Assembly: GCF_002002885.1 (NCBI RefSeq)
Contig: NZ_CP019510.1
Span: 5,332,001-5,396,000, forward strand
From: Janthinobacterium sp. LM6
GTDB taxonomy: Bacteria; Pseudomonadota; Gammaproteobacteria; Burkholderiales; Burkholderiaceae_D
Length of the DNA stretch: 64,000 bases
Reading direction: 5' to 3'
The position numbers and the translations under genes are program-made. Of the stretch, positions 34,484 to 44,276 are shown piece by piece. A model generated the notes under the pieces. The model did no database searches. It saw only the letters and a program-made list of their open reading frames with translations, and was not told the DNA's origin. Within the stretch, counting starts at the first letter, position 1. Each line of letters begins with the position of its first letter.

Positions 34484-35329
34484 ATGCCAGCACAACTGAT
34501 CGACGGAATCGCCCTCTCCCAAAAACTGCGCAGCGAGATCGCCACGCGCGCCGCCGCCCTCACGGCCAAGGGCACCCAGCCCGGTCTGGCCGTGATCCTC
34601 GTCGGCGAAGACCCGGCCAGCCAGGTGTATGTCCGCAACAAGGTCAAGGCGTGCGGCGACGTGGGTTTCCACTCGGTGCTGGAAAAATATGAAGCGGACC
34701 TGCCTGAAGCGGACTTGCTGGCACGCATCGCCAGCCTGAACGCGGATCCCGCCATCCACGGCATCCTCGTGCAGATGCCCTTGCCCAAGCACATCAACCC
34801 GCACAAGGTCATCGAAGCGATCGCCACGACGAAAGACGTGGATGGCTATTCCGTCCTGAGCGCCGGCGAACTGATGACGGGCTTGCCCGGCTTCCGCCCT
34901 TGCACGCCGTACGGCTGCATGAAACTGATCGAAAGCACAGGCGTGGACTTGCGCGGCAAGCACGCCGTCGTCATCGGCCGCAGCAATACCGTCGGCAAGC
35001 CGATGGCCCTGCTGCTCTTGCAAGCGAACGCTACCGTCACCATCTGCCATAGTGCGACACCGGACCTGGGCCTGTACACGCGCCAGGCGGACGTGGTCGT
35101 GGCCGCTGTCGGCCGCCGCAACACCCTGACGGCCGATATGGTCAAGCCGGGCGCCATCGTCATCGACGTGGGCATGAACCGCGACGATGACGGCAAGCTG
35201 TGCGGCGATGTGGATTTTGCCGGAGTGAAAGAAATCGCGTCCCACATCACCCCGGTACCGGGTGGCGTGGGTCCGATGACGATCACGATGTTACTAATGA
35301 ACACGGTAGAGGCTGCCGAGCGCATCTAA
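34484..35329 (+). CDS. folD: Methylenetetrahydrofolate dehydrogenase/cyclohydrolase
   Basis: A 281-residue bifunctional enzyme that oxidises 5,10-methylene-THF to 5,10-methenyl-THF with NADP+ and hydrolyses it to 10-formyl-THF. The catalytic lysine is in [26 protein letters not shown] and [13 protein letters not shown] are the two family signatures, and GRSNTVGKP is the NADP-binding loop. Length is typical. It supplies the formyl donor used by PurN, encoded earlier in the window. prlC follows 47 bases later. Confidence 0.97.
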   Translation: MPAQLIDGIALSQKLRSEIATRAAALTAKGTQPGLAVILVGEDPASQVYVRNKVKACGDVGFHSVLEKYEADLPEADLLARIASLNADPAIHGILVQMPLPKHINPHKVIEAIATTKDVDGYSVLSAGELMTGLPGFRPCTPYGCMKLIESTGVDLRGKHAVVIGRSNTVGKPMALLLLQANATVTICHSATPDLGLYTRQADVVVAAVGRRNTLTADMVKPGAIVIDVGMNRDDDGKLCGDVDFAGVKEIASHITPVPGGVGPMTITMLLMNTVEAAERI

Positions 35330-35376
35330 GAATCACCCGGGGCGGCATGACCGCCCTTTTATATATGGAACCGACG

Positions 35377-37446
35377 ATGAATACCAATCCCCTGCTTGAT
35401 TTTTCCGGCCTGCCACGCTTCGACGCGATCACGCACGAGCATGTCACGCCCGCCATCGATACCCTGCTGGCCCAGGCGCGCGCCACGGTAGCGCAGCTGG
35501 AAGCGCCCATGGAAGAAGTGAGCTGGGACAACTTCGTCGTGCCCCAGGACCAGATCGCCGAAACCCTGGGCCGCGCCTGGAGCATCGTCAACCATTTAAA
35601 TAGCGTGGTCGATACGCCGGAACTGCGCGCCGCCTACAATGCGAACCAGCCCAAGGTGACGGAATTCTGGACCGAACTGGGCCAGAACGAAATCCTTTTC
35701 GGCAAATACAAGCAATTGCAGGCCCGCGCCGATTTCGCCAGCCTGTCGCCGGCGCGCCGGCGCATCGTCGAGAATGCCGTGCGCGACTTCCGCCTGGGCG
35801 GCGCCGAGTTGCCCGAGGACAAGAAAGAGCGCTTCGGCGCCATCCAGGAAGAACACGCTGCCGTTTCGACGCGTTTTTCCGAAAACGTGCTCGATGCCAC
35901 CAATGACTACAAGTTGCTGGTCGACAATGAAGCCGACCTGGCCGGCCTGCCCGACGACGTGAAGGCTGCCGCGCGCGCCGCCGCCGATAAGGCGGGCAAG
36001 CAAGGCTACGAATTCTCGCTGCACTTCCCGTCCTATTACCCGATCCTGCAGTTTGCCGACAACCGTGCGCTGCGCGAAACCATCTACCGCGCCAACGCCA
36101 CCAAGGCATCGGACCAGGGCGACGTGTTCAGCAAAAAAGACGACTGGGACAATACCCAGAACATCGTCACCTTGTTGCGCCTGCGCAACGAAGAGGCACA
36201 ACTGCTCGGCTACGCCAATTTCGCCGAAGTGTCGCTGGTCTCCAAGATGGCCACCTCGCCCGCGCAAGTCATCGCTTTCCTGGAAGACCTGGCCAAACGC
36301 GCGCGCCCGTTCGCCGAGAAGGACTTATCAGAACTGAAACAATTCACCAAGGAAGAACTGGGCATCGACGCGCTGCAGGCGTGGGACGTGCCGTACGCTT
36401 CCGAAAAGCTGCAGGAACGCCGCTACGCGTTCTCGGCCCAGGAAGTCAAACAGTATTTCCCTGAACACAAGGTGATCGACGGCCTGTTCCGCCAGATCCA
36501 GAACCTGTTCGCCGTCGAGATCAAGCTTGACGCGGCGTCCGTCTGGCACAAGGATGTGCGTTTTTACCGCATCGAGCGCGACGGCCAGCTGGTCGGCCAG
36601 TTCTACCTGGACCTGTATGCGCGCGCCGGCAAGAGCGGCGGCGCCTGGATGGACGACGCGCGCGGCCGCCGCGCCGACGCGCAACACGTGCAAACGCCGA
36701 TCGCCTATCTGACCTGCAACTTCACGGAACCGGCCGTGGTCGACGGCCAGGTCCAGCCAGCCCTGTTCACGCACGATGAAGTGATCACCCTGTTCCACGA
36801 ATTCGGCCACGGCTTGCACCACATGTTGACGGTGGTCGACGAGGTGGGCGTGTCGGGCATCGCCGGCGTCGAATGGGATGCCGTGGAACTGCCATCGCAA
36901 TTCATGGAAAATTTCTGCTGGGAATGGGAAGTGCTCGAACACATGACGGCGCATGCCGTCACGGGCGAGCCGCTGCCGCGCGCCCTGTACGACAAGATGC
37001 TGGCGGCCAAGAATTTCCAGTCCGGCTTGCAGACGCTGCGCCAGGTGGAATTTTCCTTGCTCGACATGCATCTGCACTATGACTACGATGCCAGTTCCGG
37101 CCAGAGCGTGCAGCAGCTGATCGACGGCGTGCGCGCCAAGTTTTCGCTGCTCATCCCGCCGCCGTTCAACCGCTTCCAGAATGCCTTTGGGCACATCTTT
37201 GCCGGCGGCTACGCGGCTGGCTACTACAGCTACAAGTGGGCCGAGGTGCTGTCCGCCGACGCCTATGCGGCGTTCGAGGAAGCCCGCGCGCTGGGGCCGG
37301 CCGCCACCACGGCGGCGGGCAAGCGTTACCTGCAGGAAATCCTGTCCGTCGGCGGCTCGCGCCCCGCGCTGGAATCGTTCACGGCCTTCCGCGGCCGCGA
37401 ACCGTCGATCGACGCCCTGCTGCGCCACAGCGGCATGGCCGCTTGA
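35377..37446 (+). CDS. prlC: Oligopeptidase A (M3 family)
   Basis: A 689-residue cytoplasmic zinc endopeptidase that degrades oligopeptides, including cleaved signal peptides. The zinc site is HEFGHGLHH, and the third ligand is in GVEWDAVELPSQFMENF. ATG 35377 (MNTNPLLDFSGLP) matches the start of E. coli PrlC. The frame is open further upstream into folD but without support. It is probably in one transcript with folD, and holC starts five bases after its stop. Confidence 0.95.
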   Translation: MNTNPLLDFSGLPRFDAITHEHVTPAIDTLLAQARATVAQLEAPMEEVSWDNFVVPQDQIAETLGRAWSIVNHLNSVVDTPELRAAYNANQPKVTEFWTELGQNEILFGKYKQLQARADFASLSPARRRIVENAVRDFRLGGAELPEDKKERFGAIQEEHAAVSTRFSENVLDATNDYKLLVDNEADLAGLPDDVKAAARAAADKAGKQGYEFSLHFPSYYPILQFADNRALRETIYRANATKASDQGDVFSKKDDWDNTQNIVTLLRLRNEEAQLLGYANFAEVSLVSKMATSPAQVIAFLEDLAKRARPFAEKDLSELKQFTKEELGIDALQAWDVPYASEKLQERRYAFSAQEVKQYFPEHKVIDGLFRQIQNLFAVEIKLDAASVWHKDVRFYRIERDGQLVGQFYLDLYARAGKSGGAWMDDARGRRADAQHVQTPIAYLTCNFTEPAVVDGQVQPALFTHDEVITLFHEFGHGLHHMLTVVDEVGVSGIAGVEWDAVELPSQFMENFCWEWEVLEHMTAHAVTGEPLPRALYDKMLAAKNFQSGLQTLRQVEFSLLDMHLHYDYDASSGQSVQQLIDGVRAKFSLLIPPPFNRFQNAFGHIFAGGYAAGYYSYKWAEVLSADAYAAFEEARALGPAATTAAGKRYLQEILSVGGSRPALESFTAFRGREPSIDALLRHSGMAA

Positions 37447-37451
37447 TCGCC

Positions 37452-37877
37452 ATGAGCCGCGTCGATTTTCACAGCAACGTGCCGGACAAGCTGGCCTACG
37501 CCTGCCGCCTGGCGCGCAAGGCCTATATGGCCGGCAACAACGTCGTCGTGCTGGTGGCCGACAGCGCCCAGCTCGACGCCTTGAACAGCGCCATGTGGAC
37601 CATTTCCGCCACGGATTTCCTGCCCCACGTGCTGGCCGGCGATCCGCTGGCGGCGCAGACGCCCATCATCCTGACCGATGATGCAGCGGCGGACTTGCCG
37701 CACCACGACATCCTCGTCAACCTGTCGCAGTTGCCGCCGCGCAATTATGCGCAATTCCAGCGCGTCTTCGAGATCGTTTCCATGGATGAGCAAGATGCGC
37801 AGGCGGGCCGCCAGCGCTTCCTGCACTACCGCCAGCAAGACGTGCAACCGACCCACTTCGTGGCAGGCAAGTCATGA
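37452..37877 (+). CDS. holC: DNA polymerase III chi subunit
   Basis: A 141-residue chi subunit of the clamp-loader, which links the polymerase to single-strand binding protein. The start MSRVDFHSNVPDKLAYACRL is strongly conserved in chi, as are the middle stretch TISATDFLPH and the part around PIILTDD. ATG 37452 lies just after prlC. Its stop codon overlaps the ATG of the next gene (ATGA at 37874-37877), so the two are translationally coupled. Confidence 0.9.
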   Translation: MSRVDFHSNVPDKLAYACRLARKAYMAGNNVVVLVADSAQLDALNSAMWTISATDFLPHVLAGDPLAAQTPIILTDDAAADLPHHDILVNLSQLPPRNYAQFQRVFEIVSMDEQDAQAGRQRFLHYRQQDVQPTHFVAGKS

Positions 37878-38248
37878 GTGATCAACCATTCGACCAGGGC
37901 ATCCCCCTGCTGACGGAAGTGCTGCTGGGGCCGGAAGTGCCGGAGCCTGTCGCGCCAGCTGCGGCTGCGCCTGCCGTCGAGGAAGCGCCGGTGTTGCCAC
38001 CGAGCATAGTGCAACCCGACTGGGATGCCATCGAACAGCGCCTGACGCAGCGCATCCTGCACCAGGTGCAGGGCAAGATCGACCACCTGCTGGAAGAGCG
38101 CATTGCCCACGTCCTGCAGACGGCCCTGCAAAACGCCCTGATCGGCATGCGCGGTGCCCTGCGCGAAGACTTGCAGCAATCGCTGGAACAGATCGTCGCC
38201 CATGCCGTGAGCCATGAATTAGGTCACCTGCACCCTCCCGCGCAGTAA
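37874..38248 (+). CDS. Small DUF2486-like protein coupled to holC
   Basis: A 124-residue acidic protein with a proline/alanine-rich first half (about 1-50) and a second half that reads as amphipathic helix (RLTQRILHQVQGKIDHLLEE onwards). In Burkholderiales a protein of this type (DUF2486) often sits next to holC. It has no enzyme motif. It overlaps holC by four bases, so a role beside chi or the peptidase is possible but unproven. Confidence 0.65.
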   Translation: MSDQPFDQGIPLLTEVLLGPEVPEPVAPAAAAPAVEEAPVLPPSIVQPDWDAIEQRLTQRILHQVQGKIDHLLEERIAHVLQTALQNALIGMRGALREDLQQSLEQIVAHAVSHELGHLHPPAQ

Positions 38249-38297
38249 CTGCACGTCCGTCTGTCGGTGGCACCATTTCACCCACCGGCAAAAATCC

Positions 38298-38324
38298 GGG
38301 GTCAGACCCGACGGGTCTGACCCC
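38298..38324. repeat. Perfect palindrome, dispersed repeat copy 2
   Basis: Twelve-base arms GGGGTCAGACCC and GGGTCTGACCCC (38298-38309, 38313-38324) around GAC. It is identical in its arms to 19101-19129 and lies 50 bases after the holC operon. Confidence 0.85.
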
Positions 38325-38445
38325 AGCATTCCCCCTACACCCTTCCCCCTCCCAACGCCATTCTTTGGTGCGCTCGCGCCTGCGAAATCGGTGCATCGCG
38401 CCTCACTTTGGTGATTGTTGCGACAAAATGCAAAAAGCCCGAAAT

Positions 38446-38469
38446 GCGGCTTTGCGCCGCCTGTTTTTT
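38446..38469 (+). terminator. Possible terminator or attenuator before livK
   Basis: GCGGC (38446-38450) pairs with GCCGC (38456-38460), followed by CTG and T6 (38464-38469). It lies 81 bases before livK and may end the prlC-holC transcript or sit in the livK leader. Confidence 0.5.
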
Positions 38470-38550
38470 GTTGTACCTTCTTCACACGTACCGCCCCTCG
38501 AAGCGGTTTTCACGAGACGCCGCCGTATCTTTATCCATTGGAGAATGTTT

Positions 38551-39693
38551 ATGCTGCTCAAGACCAAAGTCCTTCCTCTCGCCGTCGCCCTCGCCTTTGC
38601 CGGCCATGCGGGCGCACAGGAAATCATCAAGATCGGCCACGTCGCCCCGGTCTCTGGCGCCAGCTCCCACCTGGGCAAGGATAACGAGAACGCGGCCAAG
38701 ATGGCCATCGAGGATTTGAACGCCAAAGGCTTCAAGATCGACGGCAAAGCCGTCAAATTCGTGCTGGTGCCCGAAGATGACGCCGCCGATCCCAAGCAGG
38801 GCACGGCCGTGGCGCAAAAGCTCGTCGACGCCAAGGTCAACGGCGTCGTCGGCCACCTGAACTCGGGCACGACGATTCCCGCCTCGCGCATTTACTTTAA
38901 TGCCGGCATTCCGCAGATTTCCCCCGCCGCCACCAACCCCACATATACCCAGCAGAAATTCAACACGGCCTTCCGCGTCGTGGCCAATGACAACAAGCTG
39001 GGCGGCACCCTGGGCGCGTATGCCGTAGGCAAGCTGCAAGCGAAGAAAATCGCCGTCATCGACGACCGCACGGCCTACGGCCAGGGCGTAGCGGAACAGT
39101 TCGTCAAGGGCGCCAAGAAGGCGGCGCCCGGCGTGCAAATCGTCGGCAAGGAATTTACAAATGCCAACGCGACGGATTTCAATGCCATTTTGACCAGCAT
39201 CAAGTCGAAAAATCCCGACCTGATCTTCTTTGGCGGCATGGATTCCGTGGGCGGCCCCATGCTGCGCCAGATGAAGGCGCTGGGCATCAAGGCCAAGTTC
39301 ATGGGCGGCGACGGCTTGTGCACGGAACCGCTGGGCAAGCTGGCGGGCGACGCCGTGGGCGAAGACATGGTCACCTGCGCGGAAGCGGGCGGCGTGACGG
39401 GCGCGCAGCAAAAAGGCATGGACGATTTCCGCGCCCGCTACAAGCAGAAATACAACATGGAAGTGCAGCTGTACGCGCCATACGTCTACGATGCCGTGAT
39501 GACCATGGCCACCGCCATGGCCGACGCCAAATCGTCGAAACCGTCCGTCTACCTGCCCTTCCTGGCCAAGGTGCACTATCAGGGCGTGACGGGGCCGATC
39601 TCGTTCGACGCCAACGGCGACATCAAGGACGGCGCGCTGACCCTGTTCACGTATCGCGACGGCAAGAAGACCAAGATGGAAGTCGTCAAATAA
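38551..39693 (+). CDS. livK: Branched-chain amino acid ABC transporter substrate-binding protein
   Basis: A 380-residue periplasmic binding protein of the Leu/Ile/Val type. The signal peptide is MLLKTKVLPLAVALAFAGHA with cleavage near AGA-QE. IKIGHVAPVSGASSHLGKD and the two-lobe type I periplasmic binding fold follow. Start 38551 is decided by GGAG at 38540-38543, seven bases away; the ATG at 38545 is too close to that site. No permease or ATPase genes are adjacent. It overlaps the convergent LysR gene by eight bases at the 3' end. Confidence 0.92.
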   Translation: MLLKTKVLPLAVALAFAGHAGAQEIIKIGHVAPVSGASSHLGKDNENAAKMAIEDLNAKGFKIDGKAVKFVLVPEDDAADPKQGTAVAQKLVDAKVNGVVGHLNSGTTIPASRIYFNAGIPQISPAATNPTYTQQKFNTAFRVVANDNKLGGTLGAYAVGKLQAKKIAVIDDRTAYGQGVAEQFVKGAKKAAPGVQIVGKEFTNANATDFNAILTSIKSKNPDLIFFGGMDSVGGPMLRQMKALGIKAKFMGGDGLCTEPLGKLAGDAVGEDMVTCAEAGGVTGAQQKGMDDFRARYKQKYNMEVQLYAPYVYDAVMTMATAMADAKSSKPSVYLPFLAKVHYQGVTGPISFDANGDIKDGALTLFTYRDGKKTKMEVVK

Positions 39694-40588
39694 GCGGCTG
39701 CCCGGCCACGTAAGCCAGTAAACCTTCGGCCAGCGCGTCGAAGGTGGCGCGGCAGCGCAGGCTGCCGCGCAAGTCTGCATGCATGGTGACCCAGGTTTCC
39801 ATCGGCAGCGCAAACGCCTGCGGCAACACGCGCCGCAGGGCAGGATCGCGCGCCGCCAGCCCCGCCTGGCACACGCCGATGCCGGCGCCCGCGCGGATCA
39901 GGGCCAGTTGCGCCAGGTCGCTGTCGCTGCGCCAGGCAAAGTTGTCCCGCGTAAATCCCTGGAAGGCCGCGCCCGCGTTGCGCACGAAGGGGCTCGCCTC
40001 GTCGTAGCCGATGACGGCGTGTTGCGCCAGATCAAGCAATCCCGCCGGCGTGCCATGGCGCGCCAGGTAATCCGCGTGCGCATGCAGGCCCAGTTCGATC
40101 TCGCCCACCTTGCGCGCCACCAGCTGCTCCTGACGGGGACGCAGCATGCGCACGGCGATATCCGCTTCCCGGCGCAGCAAATCCTGCACCTTGTTGCTCA
40201 ACACCAGTTCAATGACCAGGCCCGGATGGCGTTCGCGCAAGCGGGCCAGTATGGGCGGCAGCACTTCCACGCCCACCACTTCGCTGGCCGCGATGCGCAC
40301 GACGCCGGCCACGCCCTGCCCCTGGCTGCTGGCGGCGCGCTCCATCAGGGCGGCCGTGTGCTCCATGGTTTCCGCATGGGGCCGCAACGCCAGCGCCACT
40401 TCCGTGGGCAGCAAGCCCAGCTGCGAACGCGTAAACAGGGTCGCGCCCAGCGCCTGTTCCAGCGCGGCGATATGCCGGCCGACGGTGGGTTGCGTAATGC
40501 CCAGCGCGCGGGCCGCGCCGGACAGGGAGCCATGCTTCAGCACGGCCAGCAGCGAACGATAGTATTCCCAGGCAATCGAATTGGTCAT
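39686..40588 (-). CDS. LysR-family transcriptional regulator
   Basis: A 300-residue LysR-type regulator with the N-terminal helix-turn-helix (GSLSGAARALGITQPTVGRH, about 19-38) and a C-terminal effector domain. Start 40588 (MTNSIAWEYY) is preferred over 40630. A 14-bp palindrome ATACATAAATGTAT (40587-40600) overlaps its start codon and may be its own binding site. It is divergent from the epimerase-like gene at 40680, its likely target. Confidence 0.88.
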   Translation of the reverse strand: MTNSIAWEYYRSLLAVLKHGSLSGAARALGITQPTVGRHIAALEQALGATLFTRSQLGLLPTEVALALRPHAETMEHTAALMERAASSQGQGVAGVVRIAASEVVGVEVLPPILARLRERHPGLVIELVLSNKVQDLLRREADIAVRMLRPRQEQLVARKVGEIELGLHAHADYLARHGTPAGLLDLAQHAVIGYDEASPFVRNAGAAFQGFTRDNFAWRSDSDLAQLALIRAGAGIGVCQAGLAARDPALRRVLPQAFALPMETWVTMHADLRGSLRCRATFDALAEGLLAYVAGQPLI

Positions 40589-40600
40589 ACATAAATGTAT
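40587..40600. promoter_or_regulatory. Candidate LysR-type operator
   Basis: A perfect palindrome ATACAT-AA-ATGTAT, of the ATAC-N6-GTAT form close to the LysR consensus ATAC-N7-GTAT, overlapping the LysR start codon in the divergent promoter gap. Confidence 0.5.
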
Positions 40601-40679
40601 AGCCTGTGGTCGATACTCGTCAATTCCCAATTATCCTTGCGCGGCAGATACTGGTTCCATCAACCACACGGAGGTCAGG

Positions 40680-41687
40680 ATGGAGAACACGAAAAACACG
40701 GCATTGGTACTGGGCGCCACGGGCGGCATCGGCGGCGAGATGGTGCGCCAGCTCCTGGCGGCGGGCTGGCAGGTACGCGCCCTGACGCGGGGAGAAACGC
40801 CGTCGCCGCGCGGCGATCACGTCGAATGGCTGCGCGGCGATGCGCTGGCGCGCGCGGACGTGCTGGCGGCCGCGAAAGGCTGCGCCGTCATCGTGCACGC
40901 CGTCAACCCGCCCGGCTACCGCCACTGGGGCCGGCTGGTGCTGCCCATGCTCGACAACACGATTGCCGCGGCGATGGCCGAAAACGCCACCATCGTGCTG
41001 CCTGGCACCGTCTACAACTTCGGCCCCGACGCCTTTGCTGTATTGACAGAGGACGTGCCGCAGCGCCCGCTCACGCGCAAGGGCGCCATCCGCGTGGCAC
41101 TGGAAGCGCGGCTGGAATGGGCCAGCACGCAGGGCGCCAGGGTCCTGATCGTGCGGGCGGGCGACTTCTTCGGGCCACGCGCCGGCAATAACTGGTTTTC
41201 GCAGGGCCTCGTGAAACCGGGGCAGCCCGTGCGCAGCATCCTGTATCCGGGCGCGCCCGGCGTGGGCCACCAGTGGTCCTACCTGCCCGACGTGGCGCGC
41301 ACGATGGTGCGATTGCTGGCCATGCGCGCCACCTTGCCCCCGTTTGCGCGCTTTCACATGGCGGGCCACTGGGACCACGACGGCCGGCAAATGACGGGCG
41401 CGATCGCCCGCGTGGTGGAACAGGCGACAGGATCTGCGCCCGCCATCCGGCGTTTTCCGTGGTGGCTGGTGGCGCTGGCGTCGCCGTTCGTGGCGACCCT
41501 GCGCGAAATGCGCGAGATGCGCTATCTGTGGCAAACGCCCTTGTCCATGGACAATGCGCGGCTGCTGGCCGTGCTGGGCCAGGAAGCGCATACGCCGCTC
41601 GACGAGGCGGTGCGGGCGACACTGGAGGGCATGGGGAATCTGAAGGCGGCAGGCAAAAAAAATGCGCCGGGATTGCCGGCGCGCTAA
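40680..41687 (+). CDS. NAD(P)-dependent epimerase/dehydratase-like protein
   Basis: A 335-residue extended-SDR-fold protein. GATGGIGGEMVRQLL (about 12-26) is the dinucleotide-binding loop. IVLPGTVYNFGP contains the tyrosine at the usual active-site position, but the YxxxK lysine is not clear. GAGG about six bases before ATG 40680 gives a strong start. It is divergent from the LysR gene, which probably controls it. The substrate is unknown. Confidence 0.8.
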   Translation: MENTKNTALVLGATGGIGGEMVRQLLAAGWQVRALTRGETPSPRGDHVEWLRGDALARADVLAAAKGCAVIVHAVNPPGYRHWGRLVLPMLDNTIAAAMAENATIVLPGTVYNFGPDAFAVLTEDVPQRPLTRKGAIRVALEARLEWASTQGARVLIVRAGDFFGPRAGNNWFSQGLVKPGQPVRSILYPGAPGVGHQWSYLPDVARTMVRLLAMRATLPPFARFHMAGHWDHDGRQMTGAIARVVEQATGSAPAIRRFPWWLVALASPFVATLREMREMRYLWQTPLSMDNARLLAVLGQEAHTPLDEAVRATLEGMGNLKAAGKKNAPGLPAR

Positions 41688-41708
41688 TTGCAGGTACTGC
41701 GGCACAGA

Positions 41709-42020
41709 TTATTTCTGTGCCAGTACCCATTTAACCAGGGTGTGGGCTTCCGCATCGCTCACTTGCGGGTTCGCTGGCATCGGGATCGCGCCCCAGGTGC
41801 CGGAACCGCCCTTCATGACTTTCGCCACGAGCTTGGCTTCCGCGTCTTTCTGACCGGCGTACTTGGCTGCCACGTCCTTGAACGCAGGACCCACCAGCTT
41901 CGTGCTCACCGCGTGGCAAGCCATGCAGTTTTTGGCTTTCGCCAGATCCGGATTGGCCAACGCTGCTTGCGATGCCAGAGCCGATACGGCCAATACACTC
42001 ACCAACATAAAACGTTTCAT
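41709..42020 (-). CDS. Cytochrome c, class I (c-551/c8 type)
   Basis: A 103-residue periplasmic electron carrier. The signal peptide covers about residues 1-22 (ending ALA). The haem site is CMACH (32-36), and the axial methionine is Met81 in AIPMPANP, as in Pseudomonas c-551. The mature size of about 81 residues is normal. It probably carries electrons to a terminal oxidase or nitrite reductase. It is convergent with the epimerase-like gene; a hairpin at 41701-41721 overlaps its stop codon. Confidence 0.92.
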   Translation of the reverse strand: MKRFMLVSVLAVSALASQAALANPDLAKAKNCMACHAVSTKLVGPAFKDVAAKYAGQKDAEAKLVAKVMKGGSGTWGAIPMPANPQVSDAEAHTLVKWVLAQK

Positions 42021-42190
42021 TGTCTTTTCTCCAAAGTTACTTCCTGCGGCATTTTACTGTGTTTCCGCAGATGCACCACGAGCCCAGATCAAGCGTTTCA
42101 ATGTAGTAACGCAATGTAGACGAGAGGCAGTCATATTCTGCCCCATCTGCGCGCCCATGACCATGTTGTTTGTAAGGCGATGTAACGACA

Positions 42191-42220
42191 GCCGGCCCCG
42201 CGCAGTCAAACGGGGCCGGC
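42191..42220. other. Perfect hairpin after ilvD
   Basis: Ten-base arms GCCGGCCCCG and CGGGGCCGGC around ten bases. It lies 20 bases past the ilvD stop on the minus strand. There is no T run, so it is a terminator only in combination with another factor, or an mRNA-stabilising structure. Confidence 0.5.
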
Positions 42221-42240
42221 CGTCGCACTTACACAACAAA

Positions 42241-44106
42241 TCAACGCTTCTTCAGTTGCGACAGATCACGCACGGCGCCACGGTCGGCCGACGTCGTCAG
42301 CGCCGCATACGCCTGCAGCGCCTGCGACACGTAGCGGTCGCGGTTGACGGGCAGCCAGGCCGCATCGCCCTTCGCTTCCATGGCGGCGCGGCGCGCGGCC
42401 AGTTCGGCATCCGTCACGCGCAGGTTGATCGTGCGCTCGGGGATGTCGATGTCGATGAAGTCGCCCTCTTCCACCAGGCCGATGGCGCCGCCTTCGGCCG
42501 CTTCCGGCGAGGCGTGGCCGATCACCAGGCCCGAGGAACCGCCCGAGAAGCGCCCGTCCGTGAACAGCGCGCACGCCTTGCCCAGGCCCTTCGACTTGAT
42601 GTACGAAGTCGGGTACAGCATTTCCTGCATGCCGGGGCCGCCTTTCGGGCCTTCGTAGCGGATGATGACGACGTCGCCTTCATGCACGGTATCGGCCAAA
42701 ATCGCTTCAACGGCGGAATCCTGGCTTTCGAACACGCGCGCCTTGCCCGAGAATTTCAAAATGCTTTCGTCGACGCCCGCCGTCTTGACGATGCAGCCCT
42801 TTTCGGCCAGGTTGCCGTACAAGACGGCCAGGCCGCCATCCTGCGAATACGCATGGGCCTTGTCGCGGATGCAGCCCGTGCTGCGGTCCGTGTCGACGGC
42901 CGCAAAACGCTCCGACTGCGAGAACGCCGTCTGCGTCGGCACGCCGCCCGGCGCGGCGCGGAACAGTTCATGCACGGCGGGGTTATCCGTGCACATGATG
43001 TCGTTTTGCGCGATGGCGTCGGCCAGGGTCGGCGCGTGGATCGTCGGCAGGGTGGTGTTGAGCAGGCCGGCGCGCGCCAGTTCGCCCAGGATGCCCACGA
43101 TGCCGCCGGCGCGGTGCACGTCCTCGATATGGTATTTGTCCGTCATCGGCGCCACCTTGCACAGGCATGGCACCTTGCGCGAAATGCGGTCGATGTCGGC
43201 CATCGTGAATGCCACTTCCGCCTCGTGCGCGGCGGCCAGCAGGTGCAGTACGGTATTCGTCGAGCCGCCCATGGAAACGTCGAGCGCCATGGCGTTTTCA
43301 AACGCCGCCTTGGTGGCGATCGAGCGTGGCAGCACGGTGTAATCGTCCTGCTCGTAGTGGCGCTTGGCCAGTTCGACGATCAGACGGCCCGCGCGCAGGA
43401 ACAGCTGCTGGCGGTCCGAGTGGGTGGCCAGGATGGTGCCGTTGCCGGGCAGGGCCAGGCCCAGCGCTTCCGTCAGGCAGTTCATCGAGTTAGCCGTAAA
43501 CATGCCGGAGCAGGAACCGCAGGTGGGGCAGGCCGAGCGTTCGATTTCCGCCACGTCGGCGTCGGACACCGTGCTGTCGCCGGCCTTGATCATGGCGTCG
43601 ACCAGGTCCAGCTTGATGATCTTTTGCGTGCCGTTGACCACCTTGACGACCTTGCCCGCTTCCATCGGCCCGCCGGAAATAAACACGACGGGGATATTGA
43701 TGCGCATGGCGGCCATCAGCATGCCCGGCGTGATCTTGTCGCAGTTCGAGATGCACACCATGGCGTCGGCGCAGTGGGCGTTGACCATGTATTCGACGGA
43801 GTCGGCGATCAGGTCGCGCGAGGGCAGCGAATACAGCATGCCGCCGTGGCCCATGGCGATGCCGTCATCGACGGCGATGGTGTTGAATTCCTTGGCCACG
43901 CCGCCGGCCGCCTCGATTTCGCGCGCCACCATCTGTCCCAGGTCTTTCAGGTGCACGTGACCGGGCACGAACTGGGTGAACGAGTTGACGACGGCGATGA
44001 TCGGCTTGTCGAAGTCGCCATCCTTCATGCCGGTGGCGCGCCACAGGGCGCGGGCGCCAGCCATGTTGCGGCCGTGGGTGGTGGTGCGGGAGCGGTATTG
44101 CGGCAT
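42241..44106 (-). CDS. ilvD: Dihydroxy-acid dehydratase
   Basis: A 621-residue iron-sulfur dehydratase of valine, leucine and isoleucine synthesis, which converts dihydroxy acids to 2-keto acids. [11 protein letters not shown] and [19 protein letters not shown] hold the cluster cysteines, and the length matches the E. coli enzyme (616). Start 44106 ([12 protein letters not shown]) is supported by GGAAGG upstream; the in-frame ATG at 44259 lacks support. It is divergent from the LysR gene at 44277. Confidence 0.97.
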   Translation of the reverse strand: MPQYRSRTTTHGRNMAGARALWRATGMKDGDFDKPIIAVVNSFTQFVPGHVHLKDLGQMVAREIEAAGGVAKEFNTIAVDDGIAMGHGGMLYSLPSRDLIADSVEYMVNAHCADAMVCISNCDKITPGMLMAAMRINIPVVFISGGPMEAGKVVKVVNGTQKIIKLDLVDAMIKAGDSTVSDADVAEIERSACPTCGSCSGMFTANSMNCLTEALGLALPGNGTILATHSDRQQLFLRAGRLIVELAKRHYEQDDYTVLPRSIATKAAFENAMALDVSMGGSTNTVLHLLAAAHEAEVAFTMADIDRISRKVPCLCKVAPMTDKYHIEDVHRAGGIVGILGELARAGLLNTTLPTIHAPTLADAIAQNDIMCTDNPAVHELFRAAPGGVPTQTAFSQSERFAAVDTDRSTGCIRDKAHAYSQDGGLAVLYGNLAEKGCIVKTAGVDESILKFSGKARVFESQDSAVEAILADTVHEGDVVIIRYEGPKGGPGMQEMLYPTSYIKSKGLGKACALFTDGRFSGGSSGLVIGHASPEAAEGGAIGLVEEGDFIDIDIPERTINLRVTDAELAARRAAMEAKGDAAWLPVNRDRYVSQALQAYAALTTSADRGAVRDLSQLKKR

Positions 44107-44276
44107 GATGGACCTTCCAAAAGTGTTGGTGCCTGACTGTGCGGGTCTGCAGTAAAACCCTGCATGCAGTGGGGGTACGTCAGATTGCCTTGCGCGCGTC
44201 CCACTGTCAAATATATGATGCACGTGCCTGTGAGTCGTTTTACATATCACAGCAATCAATCCGCATGGAAACGCAT

